Notes under the pieces: model-generated
Told to the model about the DNA's origin: nothing
The model's database searches: none
Seen by the model: only the letters and a program-made list of their open reading frames with translations
From: Mytilus galloprovincialis
Lineage: Eukaryota > Mollusca > Bivalvia > Mytilida > Mytilidae
Reading direction: 5' to 3'
DNA length: 64,000 bases
Assembly: GCF_965363235.1 (NCBI RefSeq)
Contig: NC_134839.1
Span: forward strand, 76,347,410 to 76,411,409
Position numbers and translations under genes: made by a program
Shown: positions 11,501-24,700 of the stretch, piece by piece
Numbering within the stretch: the first letter of the stretch is position 1
Layout of the letters: each line of letters opens with the position of its first letter

Positions 11501-14500
11501 GACGATTTCAATAAAGAAGTGTCTTTTTATATTAAAAATGTGTCATTTTATATCAAATACGGGATAGAATGAGGATCAGTATATAGAAGACAATTTCTAT
11601 AAAAAAATGTGTCTTTTATGTAAGAAAAGTGTATTTTATTATGGAATAGAAAAGAATAATTAATTAATCTATATAAAAGTTTAAGAAAGGGTTTTCTTTG
11701 GGGAGATGTTATAAAAAAAGGGGTAAAGATATTTTGGGGGGAAAAGAAATATGAAAATTCAATTTGTGATGCCAAATACGGGATAGTTTAAACTATCCCG
11801 TATTAGTATACTAGTATGAATAAATCCAATCAATATGGTATAATCTATATATCGGTTTATTTCGTAACAAAGTTTATTTATAATACTCTAATTACGAAAT
11901 AAACGATATTTATTATTTAATTTTTGTCTTTAAAAGATATTTTTGTATTCATGTTTAACTGATTCTCATTTTATGCCGTATTATGCATACAAATTCAATA
12001 AATATGGTACAATCTATATATTGGTTTATTTCGTAATAAAAGTTATAACTCTAATGACGAAATAAACGATATTAGTAATTTGACCTTAATTAGTAATTAA
12101 TGAAGTTTATTTCGTTTAATAATGTAAGAAATACAGGTAAATATTGGCAGTGCAATCTTTCCTTTATTCATAATTTCACGCTAGACGATATACAACATAA
12201 AATATATATGCCATTTCATTCTTTCCCGTAAATGGAAATGACGGGATAGAATAAGGATATAGCCATTATCATGATAATGTTTTAAATTATGATCTTCATA
12301 AAGATAAAATTCTGTTTGTCAAATATTAAAGACATGACAGTCTTTGGACATCACAAAGGTTCCTGAATTTTTTATTTCTTTTTAGTACACTTTATAAAAA
12401 ATAATTATTAAGATAAAATTATTTACACCTGATAATTTTGTTTAATATTGTTGGTCATGTCAACTTCAATTTCAGTACACAAGTCCATAAAGATGAGAAA
12501 TTTAGATTCTTGTTACACATTCAATGATTGTACATGTATATATATAGTTTTATTTTGTATGCATACATGTACTTGTAAAGAAGGGAGACAAGAATTAAAC
12601 TTACAACTATATATTGAGCATCCACTATAATTATTAAGTCTCTCAAACAAAGTCTAGAGACTTATTGGTTTTGCTCAGTTCTTATTATTTTTATTATTAT
12701 TATTCTTCTTCTTTTTCTTCTGCCACTTCTCAAAAACCACTTGTCAGAATTAATATAAACTAGGTTTTTATAGAATGTTTGACTAACATGTTTAGGGGAG
12801 CTATCAATCTTTGGCTTGTGCATTGGGGTCCATTAAGCTAAGGGGTATTTTGAGGGTCACAAAGAAGGGAGGGGTTTACTATAGAACCCTATGGGATATA
12901 ACTTTTTAAAATTTTCAAATGACTATAACTTGAACAGTGTTAGTGATAGACACACACCGTCTTCAGAAATGATTAAAGGACAAAAAACAAATCAGATGAA
13001 ATATAGGGTGAGTTCCGTGGGGTCATCTCCACCCCATTCAATTTGAGAATGTGCAGTTATCTTGTAAACGGTCATGATCCCAATCAGTAAACCATAGAAA
13101 TTCTTGTATGGGACAATAACTAAAAGCAGATGAAGGATAAGGTGAGTCCCTGGGGGTCCCCACCCCCTTCAATTTGAGAATGTGCTACAATCTTATAAAC
13201 GGCCGAGATCCCCACCCCATAACCATATATATTCTTGTATGGGATAATAAAACAAATCAAATGAAATACAAATACAGGGTGAGTCCCTGGGGGGTCATCA
13301 CCCCCCCCCCCCCTCCCCCGCGCCCCTTTTCAATTTGAGAATGTGCTATAATCTTTTAAATGGTCGAGATCCCCAACCCATAACCATATATATTCTTGTT
13401 TGGGACAATAAAACAAATCAAATGAGACAAAAGGGAAATCCCTGGGGGTTATCCCCACCCCCTCTTGTTTAAAAACTGGTAAACGATCAAGATCCCCACC
13501 CCTAAACCATATACATATATGTTCTTGTTTTTGACAAAAAAACACATCAAATGAAATAAAGGGAGAGTCCATGGGGGTCACCCCACCCCTCATGTTTGAA
13601 AACTTGAAAATGGTCGAGATCCCCACCCCTAAACCATATATATTCTTCTATGGGACAATAAAACAAATCAAGCAAAATATAGGTGAAGTCTCTTGGGTCA
13701 CCCCACCCCCTCCTGTTTGAAAACTTGTTAACAGTCTAGATCCCCACCCCTAAATCATATATATTCTAGCATGGGATAATGAGACAAATCAAATGTAAAT
13801 TAGGTGAAGTCCCTGGGGTCACCTCCCCCTTTTCCTCCTGTTTGAAAACTTGTAAATGAACCGTTGAGATACCCACCCTTAAACCAAATATATTCTTTAT
13901 ATGGGACAATAAATCAAATAAAATATGGGACCATGGGAATGGCAATTTATGGGAGCTTTGTTTGGGAGACTTTGTAACAGCTACTTCTTGTTAATATTGT
14001 AATACAAACTGTATGTTTTGAAATTTGAATGCTCTATTCTTTAAGTTTAAAATACTAAATTATTTATTATTTATATTGCTAACCAGCACTGGGTATTGAA
14101 CAGTAAAGATTTCAAGGTTTGGTTAAATTTGTAATGGGCACGTTTTATATGTAGTCTAAAGTATGAAATTATGGGGTATCAAAGGGAGTATTTGTATCAA
14201 GAAGCTTTTGCTACATAATGTATTATTATAATGGAGTTATGCAAATATCAATTAATACATCTTTTTGTTATTTTTGTTTTGGTTAACAGCCATTAATACA
14301 TGTAATAGCAATTGGTTTGTTATTTTGATTTTAACCCTTTTGACATCCCATGGTATTGTACAAGAACTCATTTGTACTTTTTTAGCAGAGGTTTGATTCA
14401 TTCATATAAAGCTATTCCACAAATATATATAAATTCATATTTAGGGTGATTTAAATATTCTGTTGTATATTTTGTCCCTTCTGGATGCAATGTGCAAAAT

Positions 14501-15683
14501 ATAAATTTTATTGAAGTTGCAAAACAGATATTTAATAAGTAATTTTAGTATCTGTCCTCTAAAATTGACCATTTAAGCAGTAAAACAATCTGAAATAAAT
14601 GCTGAAAAAAATATAAAAATGGTTCAGTTTTAGAAGCTGTCCAACTTGATTGATGCCTTTTTACTAACAATGTACTTTTACAAATAAATTGAATTGCGAA
14701 TGGAAAGTTCATAAGTCAAGGTCACTATTGGTAATTTGCACTGTTTGCATAGTTAGACATCTCTTCACATTGTTCATGTAGTTGCATGTGAACTTACATG
14801 TAAGTGTTCCTCTTAGTCTTAGATCATCATGACTGTTGTTATTTAGGTCAAGGTCACTTTGACAAAGTGGTTTTAATATAATATTCCATGACAAAAACTA
14901 AATTGTGTAACATATACTCATAAGAGATAACTCATTTACAGCATAGAGAATTTATATGGTTCAATTTCAATTACAATTTATGATCTAAGGAAGATAACTC
15001 GGATTCAAATGAGATTTAAATGAGTTTAATTCAGGATAGCTAATACAATTTAATACACATTGCAAAACAAAATGAAAACACTTTTCCCTTCAATGCTCAC
15101 AGGCATTTTGATTTTAATTTGGATTGATAATGGATTATGAGTATGGGTCCACCAAAATATAAAATAACAACTTTATTATTATATTTAAAAAAATGTCAAT
15201 AGTTGTAAAAAAGTTTCTCTTTTCCATTTTTCTGAAACAATTGTTATTGTCTGTGGCCAAATATTTCAATTTGTTTAAGTCTGATTTTAAGATCAAGTTT
15301 AAAAATCTAAACCTCACAAAATGCAGAAATTGTAATTTTATATAGCATGTTCATTTACATTCTTTGTTTTATATTTTTTGAGATGAAGTGTATTTGACTT
15401 CAGTCAATGGGTACATATTACATGTATGTGTATGATTAAGCATCCAGGACATCTTTTTATTATACAGTATTATTTGCATTGTCTTTCTGTGAAAAGATCT
15501 TTTATCAAGTACAAATGAGTCTTGTGTGTGTGTGTGTCACAGTGTGTGTGATCAAATATTTGTCATCATCAAAGTGTACTAAAGAAGTGTTTCATAGCTT
15601 TAAAATTTGAAAAAAATTGCATTTTTATACGACCGCAAATTTTGAAAATATTTTCGTCTTATATTGCTATCACGTTGGCGTCG

Positions 15684-15718
<35 letters not shown>

Positions 15719-18700
15719 CGGCGTCCGAATACTTTTAGTTTTCGCACTCTAACTTTAGTAAAAGTGAATGGAAATCTATGAAATTTTAACACAAGGTTTA
15801 TGACCACAAAAGGAAGGTTGGTATTGATTTTGGGAGTTTTGGTCCCAACATTTTAGGAATTAGGGGCCAAAAAGGGCCCAAATAAGCATTTTCTTGGTTT
15901 TCGCACTATAACTTTAGTTTAAGTTAATAGAAATCTATGAAATTTTGACACAAGGTTTATGACCACAAAAGAACGGTTGGGATTGATTTTGGGAGTTTTG
16001 GTCTCAACAGTTTAGGAATTAGGGGCCAAAAAAGGGCCCAAATAAGCATTATTCTTGGTTTTCGCACAATAACATTAGTTTAAGTAAATAGAAATCAATG
16101 AAATTTAAACACAATGTTAATGACTACAAAAGGAAGGTTGGTATTGATTTTGGGAGTTTAGGTCCCAACAGTTTAGGAATTAGGGGCCAAAAAGGGACCC
16201 AAATAAGCATTTTTCTTGGTTTTCGCACCATAACGTTAGTATAAGTAAATAGAAATCTATGAAATTTAAACACAAGGTTTATGACCATAAAAGAAAGGTT
16301 GGGTTTGATTTTGGGAGTTTTGGTCCCAACATAATAAGGGGCCCAAAGGGTCCAAAATTAAACTTTTGTTTGATTTCATCAAAATTGAATAATTGGGGTT
16401 CTTTGATATGCTGAATCTAACTGTCATGACTGTGTATGTAGATTCTTAACTTTTGGTCCCGTTTTCAAATTGGTCTACATTAAGGTCCAAAGGGTCCAAA
16501 ATTAAACTTAGTTTGATTTTGACAAAAAATGAATCAGTTAGGTTCTTTGATATGCTGAATCTAAAAATGTACTTAGATTCTTGATTATTGGCCCAGTTTT
16601 CAAGTTGGTCCAAATCGGGGTCCAAAATTAAACTTTGTTTGATTTCATCAAAAATTGAATAAATGGGGTTCTTTGATATACCAAATCTAACTGTGTATGT
16701 AGATTCTTCATTTTTGGTCCTGTTTTCAAATTGGTCTACACTAAAGTCCAAAGGGTCCAAAATTAAACTTAGTCTGATTTTAACAAAAATTGAAATCTTG
16801 AAGTTCTTTGATATGCTGAATTCAAAAATGTACTTAGATTTTTTATTATGGGCCCAGTTTTCAAGTTGGTCCAAATCAGGATCTAAAATTATTATATTAA
16901 GTATTGTGCAATAGCAAGTCTTTTCAATTGCACAGTATTGCGCAATGGCAAGAAATATCTAATTGCACAATATTGTGAAATATCAAAAAAAAATTTAATT
17001 AGAGTTATCTTTCTTTGTCCAGAATAGTAAGCAAGAAATATCTAATTGCAAAATATTGTGCAATAGCAAGATTTTTTTTTAATTGGAGTTATCTTTCTTT
17101 GTCCAGAATCAACTTAAATCTTTGTTATATACAATATACAATGTATATTCACTTTTTACTACCAACTGATAAATTAAAATAATCTTTACCATTCAGTGAT
17201 AACAAGCAGTTTTTTTACATCTTAATATTTTATGATGTATTTAAATGAGTAGTTATTGTTGCAAACTCCATTAGAAATTTTAATTGAGATTAGTTTTGGA
17301 ATAAGGGAAAGGGGGATGTGATTAAAAAAATTGGGTTCAATTTTTCTCATTTGAAATTTCATAAATAAAAAAGAAAATTTCTTCAAACATTTTTTTGAGA
17401 GGATTAATATTCAACAGCATAGTGAATTGCTCTAAGAGAAACAAAAATTTTAAGTTCATTAGAACACATTCATTCTGTGTCAGAAACCTATGCTGTGTCA
17501 ACTATTTAATCACAATCCAAATTTAGAGCTGAATCCAGCTTGAATGTTGTGTCCATACTTGCCCTAACCGTTCAGGGTTCAACCTCTGCGGTCGTATAAA
17601 GCTACGCCCTGCGGAGCATCTGGTTTTTTAAATAAAATCTTATTTTTATTACTGTCTGATCAATTTTAGTTCTTTTAATTATCTGCTTGGTGTGAAATTA
17701 TCACATTTTAATTATATTAAAAGAAAAAGCTAGAAACTATGAAATTGAGCTTCTGGAAGTGCTTTGCCTCTGGCTCTATGGAAATATATATGCTACTAGT
17801 ATGTCAAAATATACCATTAAAAATTAAATTAAAAAAAAATATGATTTCATTGTGACATTTTCACATCCCCATGCTTTACCCTTCCTATATTGTTTGTACT
17901 ATATTGTAACAATTTAAGGTTAACATTTGCACAAATTCTAAAAAATTAAATACTTAATTTTTTTCTTTTCTTTATTGGTCATAAATTGATTGTTTTAAGT
18001 ACAATGTACATGCATGTGATGCTAAAATTCTTGATAATATTAGTCATAATCAGTATTTTAAAATACAAAAATGTATGTTTATTCTAGGAATGAAACTAGT
18101 TTGAATTTTAAAACAAGCAATATGGAACAGAATGAGCATATAACACAAAGTATACCCTAGATAATATTTCTAAATGGTTTTGTACGAAGATTTAAAATTT
18201 TATACAATGCACAAAACTGGATTTTGAAAATATTTGTAATTACTTTATTGCACTGTTGGTCTTTAGTTATTACTCTGATTCAAACATCTTTATATACATG
18301 TAACCACAGAAAAATCAATGCATAAAATAAGATTTCCATTTTGTTCTTAGCTTGTAGAAGATTTTTTAACAGAGAACATTAAAGTGGAGGGGAGTGACAC
18401 TGAAGTGTTACAAAGCCAGTTATATATAGGTATAATATATATTACCAAAATCAGTTATATATAGGTATAATATAGGGTTATTGCATGAATATTGGGGAAA
18501 ATTGTCCCGAGTAGAATTTTATATTGCACGAGCTTACAAGGGACAATATTCCCCAATATTCATGCAATAACCCTTTTATTGTACATGTATAGCAATATAA
18601 TATTTGAAAGTAAAAATTGGTTTAAACTAAGATTTTGTTGTTGATGACATCATGAATTTTGAAGATTTATTGCACTAGTGCAATATTAGAATTTATTGCA

Positions 18701-21700
18701 CGCTAACTTTTGGTTACTTTCTGTGGGAAATATTATATTGCTATGCAATAATATATATTACCAAAGCCAGTTATATATAGGTATAATATATATTACCAAA
18801 ATCAGTTATATATAGGTATAATATATATTACCAAAATCAGTTATATATAGGTATAATATATATTACCAAAATCAGTTATATATAGGTATACATGTAATAT
18901 ATAAAATTTAAAAACCCTGTTATTCTGGATCTTCATAAGGAAATGCTTCTGCTTGAAATTCAGTATATATATTATACTGGAGACTTAATTCTAATATGAA
19001 TTGCCATTCTTATCTGTGTTTTTTCTCATGGGTATTTTCACTCCAGTATGATACATATGTAGTGTATTGTATTGTATATTAGACAACATTTTGAACAAGT
19101 CAGATTTTTATACATGTAGGTACAAAAATATTGTGTGTATAATACCTTTATAACGGGTTATTTTTGCGCGTGTAAAATTTCAGGATTTTCATTGAACAAG
19201 GTATATGAAATATTTTGGCGAATTAAAAACTTTTATCGATACTTTTACATGTGTCGTTTTAAATTGGCGAAATTTAATTTGGCGGTTTTGTTCTACTCGT
19301 GAAAATAAGAGAAAATTTGCACCCCAGCAAAAACAACCTGCTATACGTTATTTGAATGGAAAGGATCTTCAAAAAATGCATACAGATTGAAAATGAAAAA
19401 AAACAAACATTTATTTTAACAAATGATTATAGAATAACTAATGGAAGAATTCAAATAAAGAAAAATATTCAACGAGTGACCGAACAACACATTAATTCAC
19501 GAATGCGCGTAGCGCATGAGTTAATTATTAGTGTTGTTCGGTCACGAGTTGAATATTTTTCGATATTTGAATTCTTTAATTGGTTATTCTTTTTATTACA
19601 TTGGCAAATGGCTTTTTTAACGAAATAATATAAAACATGTAAGGAACTATATCTTTTTTCTACGCATTCACAATTTGTTTTGATCCGCCGTTATCGATGT
19701 CTTGACAACGCTTATTGTTGTATGACGTCAGAGAGTGAAATAACCACGTTTATTTCACATGTGAAATTATCGGTTTTTATTTAACTGGGAAATCAATGTA
19801 ATTCATTGCAACCAATGTAATAAGTAGTTTTAATTCAATCAAAATCTGTTATTTAAGCTGAATTTTCATCATTAAGAAAAACCTGAACATAAGATTTATA
19901 TAACATTCTGGATGCTCTCTGAAATTTGAGGTGAATCAGTGAAAATTCATTCACTGTGCAGCTACCGATTAAGATAAAAAAAAATCATGAATACAGTTTA
20001 TACAATGTAAGGAAAAAGCATGTACCTTAAAATTTTTGAAACAACACCTTTCACTTGTTGTTGAAGTCAATAACATTTATGTATAATGAAGAGACATTAT
20101 CATTTGAGCAGAATGGTTAAGAAGCACAGAGGTTTAGTAGAATTATAATCCTCACTAACATGTCTTAGTCAGACTATTATAAATCTATTTAATGACTCAG
20201 TCTACCTCATTCATGTTACTATATATCTTTTACAGCTTGTTTCTGGGGTATGAAGGAAACTGTACAAGAAATCTTATCCAAAAGAATATGTAAGTACTAC
20301 ATTTGTACCTTATACAAAACTTTGTTTATGAAAGTGTAAAGAATTGACTTATATACAAAATCTCTATTATATACACTGATAAAATCAGTTGGATATCAGA
20401 CCTTTATTTTCTACTTTGTCTCACCTTTTTAATGTCCCCACCACAGCAGAGGGGGCATTAAGTTTTATCCTTGTAATTAAGTACATCCCCAAATTAGTTG
20501 CCATTCTGTAAATTTAGTTTGCCTCAAACAAATGTTATGAAACTTACACACAATGCTTACAAACGCCAAACACACAAGTTCAAAATTGGGTGGCATCTCT
20601 TTCAGCATTCTAGAGTTATGTTTAATTGATATCTATGCCATTTACACTTAGCGTGGTGAATATCACTTTTCTTAAATATTATATGCTGTTTTATTCGAAA
20701 TCCAAAAATAAAAAACCCTTGGCCTTCTAAAATAATACATAATAGTAAATACAAAAGATAAAGGAAGATGTGGTATGAGTGCCAATGAGACAACTCTCCA
20801 TCCAAGTCACAACTTGTAAAACTAAACCGTTATAGTTCATAGGCTTTTAACACAGAGCCTTGGCCTACACTGAACAGCAAGCTATAAAGGGCCCCCAAAA
20901 TGACAAGTTTAAAACCATTCAAACAGGAAAACTAACAATCTAATGCATTTAAAAAACAAGAATGTTATAATTTATTTCATTTTGAATAAAATTAACATAA
21001 GAGTTGGGTTTAATTGACCCCTATTTTATTATATACAAAATATAGCACATATATCATTTCAGCACCAAATAGTCAGAATAAAGGTACTCTGTGGACACCT
21101 CTACATGCAGCTTGTTTCCAGGAACATGGACCTGTAAGATAATAGATATATCATAAAAAGTTGTACCTGTGTCAGTTCACTAGATCAGCTGTATGAGTCG
21201 TGTGAACTGACAAAGGTGCAAAATCTTCAAGCATTTTCATTGTATTTTTTGGTATCAGAACATTACATACATTACCTGTTATAACCTATGTAACATGGTA
21301 ATGCTAATCAATGGTACATACTATCGGTACTTTAGCAGTTGGTATATAGCTGAGATGTTATATTGTGATATGGGATATATGATAGGATATTTAAGAATTA
21401 TTAGTGCAAGCACTGAACTTTTTCTTTGTATATTTATCCATAATTAGTGAAAAAAAATTGATATAAGAAGATGTGGTATGAGAGCCAATGAGACAACTCT
21501 CAAAAGCATGTTTCAGAATTTAGTTTCATAACATTGTCAAGAGAACCTGTAACACTCATATAAAGGACAATTTGTTTTCTGAACTTAGCTCATGTTTCAT
21601 ATATAATATATTGTATAACACTTATAGATTAAAACAAACTTTTTGTTTATAGATAGTCATGATACTATTAGAAGCTGGAGCACAACCAGAACTACCCGAC

Positions 21701-24700
21701 TCTGAGGGAAGGTTAGTTACATTTATATAACAAGTCTGGCATAAACAGACATTCTTTTATTTTTTGTGTTATTTTCACTTTTCTTTAGCAGTGTGAGAAA
21801 AATATTTTTCCTCACTAGTAAGATATCTGTTCATGGCAAATAATTGGTGGAAACTTATTTGTGATGTAAAATTTTCTTGATTCTGTTGAAATTTCCTATT
21901 GCTACATTATGAAAAAAGCCAACCATACCTGATAATGTCACATAAATACAATGTAGTACATGACTTTCTTCAAATCTTTGTTTTTTCTTATTTTTTCACA
22001 GGCATTTTTTGTTTGTTATTTATTTAAATACATGTTTTAGGTTGAGCAATTAATTTTGTTTTCACCGAAATAGAAAGGTGAATAATTCGTTAACAATTGA
22101 TTAAATTGATTTTGAATTACAAAACTTTTTCAAATAGGATGTCATTTAATTTTGAGTTATTTCCCTTATACCATAATCAAAATTAAGTTAATTTTATTTT
22201 AGGACAGCAAAAGATTTTGCCTCAGCTTCAGATAAAGTATGGCCACATTTTGCAGCATTAAATCTAAAAAGAACACACAAATGGGAGCTTGTTGAGAAAG
22301 GGGTCATTAAAAAGGTAACTTTACTCAGAACAAAACATTAGACAAATCATTTTGGTCATTACATATATATATATATATAAAAAAGAAAAAAAAATGTTAT
22401 GTAACCATTGAAATCATATACTTCTTATTCTCTTTTTTCAAACTAAAATGCAAACAAACAATATAAAAAACAAGCAGTCTGTGAGTATTGCATGGCAATA
22501 CATAGTCTCCTACCTCCTCATGGTAATGGAACCAAATTTCAACTTGATTTATAACTTGTCATGGTGTTAACTACATAAAATAGCAAACAAACCTACCACT
22601 AAATCCTTTAAGCAATTTACTAAAGAAAACGGAAAAATATCCAAAATGTCATTTATCTCAATACAATGTATTTTACAAATTTAAAAAAATGAGTTATTTC
22701 CCTTTGAACAGAAAAGTATATTATCAAAAATTTGATTGTAGGGAAATTTAAAGAATGAGTTATTTCTTTTTGAGCAGAAATCTAGTAATTAATATGTATT
22801 TTATCAAAAATTTAATTCTAGGAATCGCTTTAACTGAACAAGGCGAGAAGCTAAAATCGTGAAAATCCTCGTCGGTAGAGGATTAATAAAATAATGTTCT
22901 TTGGAATATTGAGTTGTTACACGCCCAACCCTGAAAGGTTATCCATATGTAAAAGTACTGTGATAAAAATACCTTGTTAAAAAAAAATTACTCCACAGAG
23001 TTTGGTCCCCATTATTTTGTTTGTATGTAGGATTTTTCATCCTCAGAACTACTGGATATTGGGTCTCCTGTTCTGGAATGATGACCTCCTCTATTTCATG
23101 AATTTTCCATGGGATTCAATTTTCCATAATGATGGATGTAAATTTTTCATAAAAAGAGTCAATATTCAAGGTTGAAAATTGACACTGTGGGTAAAAAAAA
23201 CCAGTCGGTTTTGTTTTAACATATTTTATTGTTCAAAAAGTACAAAAAGGTTAAAGCTTTGGTCACACTTTACTTGATAGCACGAACCGACGCCTAACGA
23301 ATGAAAATAAAAGTTGTCCGTTGACAAAATTGTTATCCGTTGAGAGTCCATTGATGTACTGACCAAATAAAACGGATGTGTAACAAATACATAACAGACA
23401 CACACCCGATATGCAACGTAAGATAACGGAAACTTACAGGACAGAATAGATGTCAAACGTACATCCAATAGACAAGTACCGCATAAAACGGACACCTAAC
23501 AGAAGTGTACCGGATAAAACGGATGAACAAGATATACTGAAAATTAAAGGCAATAACAATAATACATGTAAATTGCATAAATATTCAAAAAGTTTCTGTG
23601 TAACTGGTAATGGTTTGTTCTCAAAATGCCGTCAAAGGGCAGTGTCTGGCCTCAATAAGAGCTGCCTGATAGTGAAGACATGCCCTTACTCTAAGATTGA
23701 TTATGAATAATAAGAATTTAAGAACCTCAAGAAATCTGACATACCAATAATTGGCATTTTTGACGTGAAATTTTCAATTGGCTTTTATCTGTTTCAGGTC
23801 GGTACATCATCCGTTTTATCCGTTATACGTCCAGTAGAAGTCCGCTTCACATTTGTTCAACATCTGTTTTATCCGTTAAGCGTCCAGTAGAAGTCCGTTG
23901 TGGTGAATTTGTCTACCAGACCTTCAACGGATGTATAATGGACAAGTAACGGATACAAAACCGAAATGAAACGGATTTTTTTTTTAAATTTCAAATTTTT
24001 GATAGTTTCAAGAAGATATCTTTAATCACACTGTATTGAACAATAGATTTGTAAGATCTTGACATTTGTTTTGTGACAAAAACCTATATTATGTCAAACA
24101 TTTGGTCACAATCCAAATTCAGACAGTATCAAGCTTGAATATTGTGTCCAAATTTGCCCCAACTGTTCAGGGTTCAACTTCTGCAATCGTATCAGGCTGC
24201 TCTCAGTGAAGCATTTTATTCAAGTTGGTAACATCTTCACCAGTGGGTGACATAAATGTGTTGGATTGTGGTTTAAATATATAATTTACATATAGAATTA
24301 GCAATTTTATGAATATGGTTATAAATATGAATTGTTTAATATGTAGATTTCCAGTAATCAGTTAAATAGCCCAGCCAGACGAAGTGGTCATGGAATAAAG
24401 CTGGTATGTAGCTGTATAATATAACTTCCTGGTCATTTACAAAATGTATTCATTCTTTGTTTCCTCCCTTTATGGTGGGTATACAAGTTGATTTTATAGA
24501 AATAAGAAAGTATTTAATAGTCTGGTTTCAGAGGTTAGAAAAGATTTTTTTTTATTATATTTTATTTTATAGAAATTTATGAGTGAAAACAGCAAAAATA
24601 AGTCATGCTTAACAAGATTTTACACTGAAATAAAATATATTTATTATATTATTTTATTTATTTTTAGCATGATTAATTTAGTTGAACAAAATGTAACATG

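Noticed and set aside
13300-13325. Long C run as a possible sequencing gap or G-quadruplex
   Set aside because: It is one unit of the 125-bp array with an expanded C tract; other units have the same shorter tract.
16446-16874. 142-codon minus-strand frame and overlapping plus-strand frame
   Set aside because: Both follow from the 145-bp tandem repeat inside the ATACGACCGCAAA element, whose units happen to lack stops in one frame.
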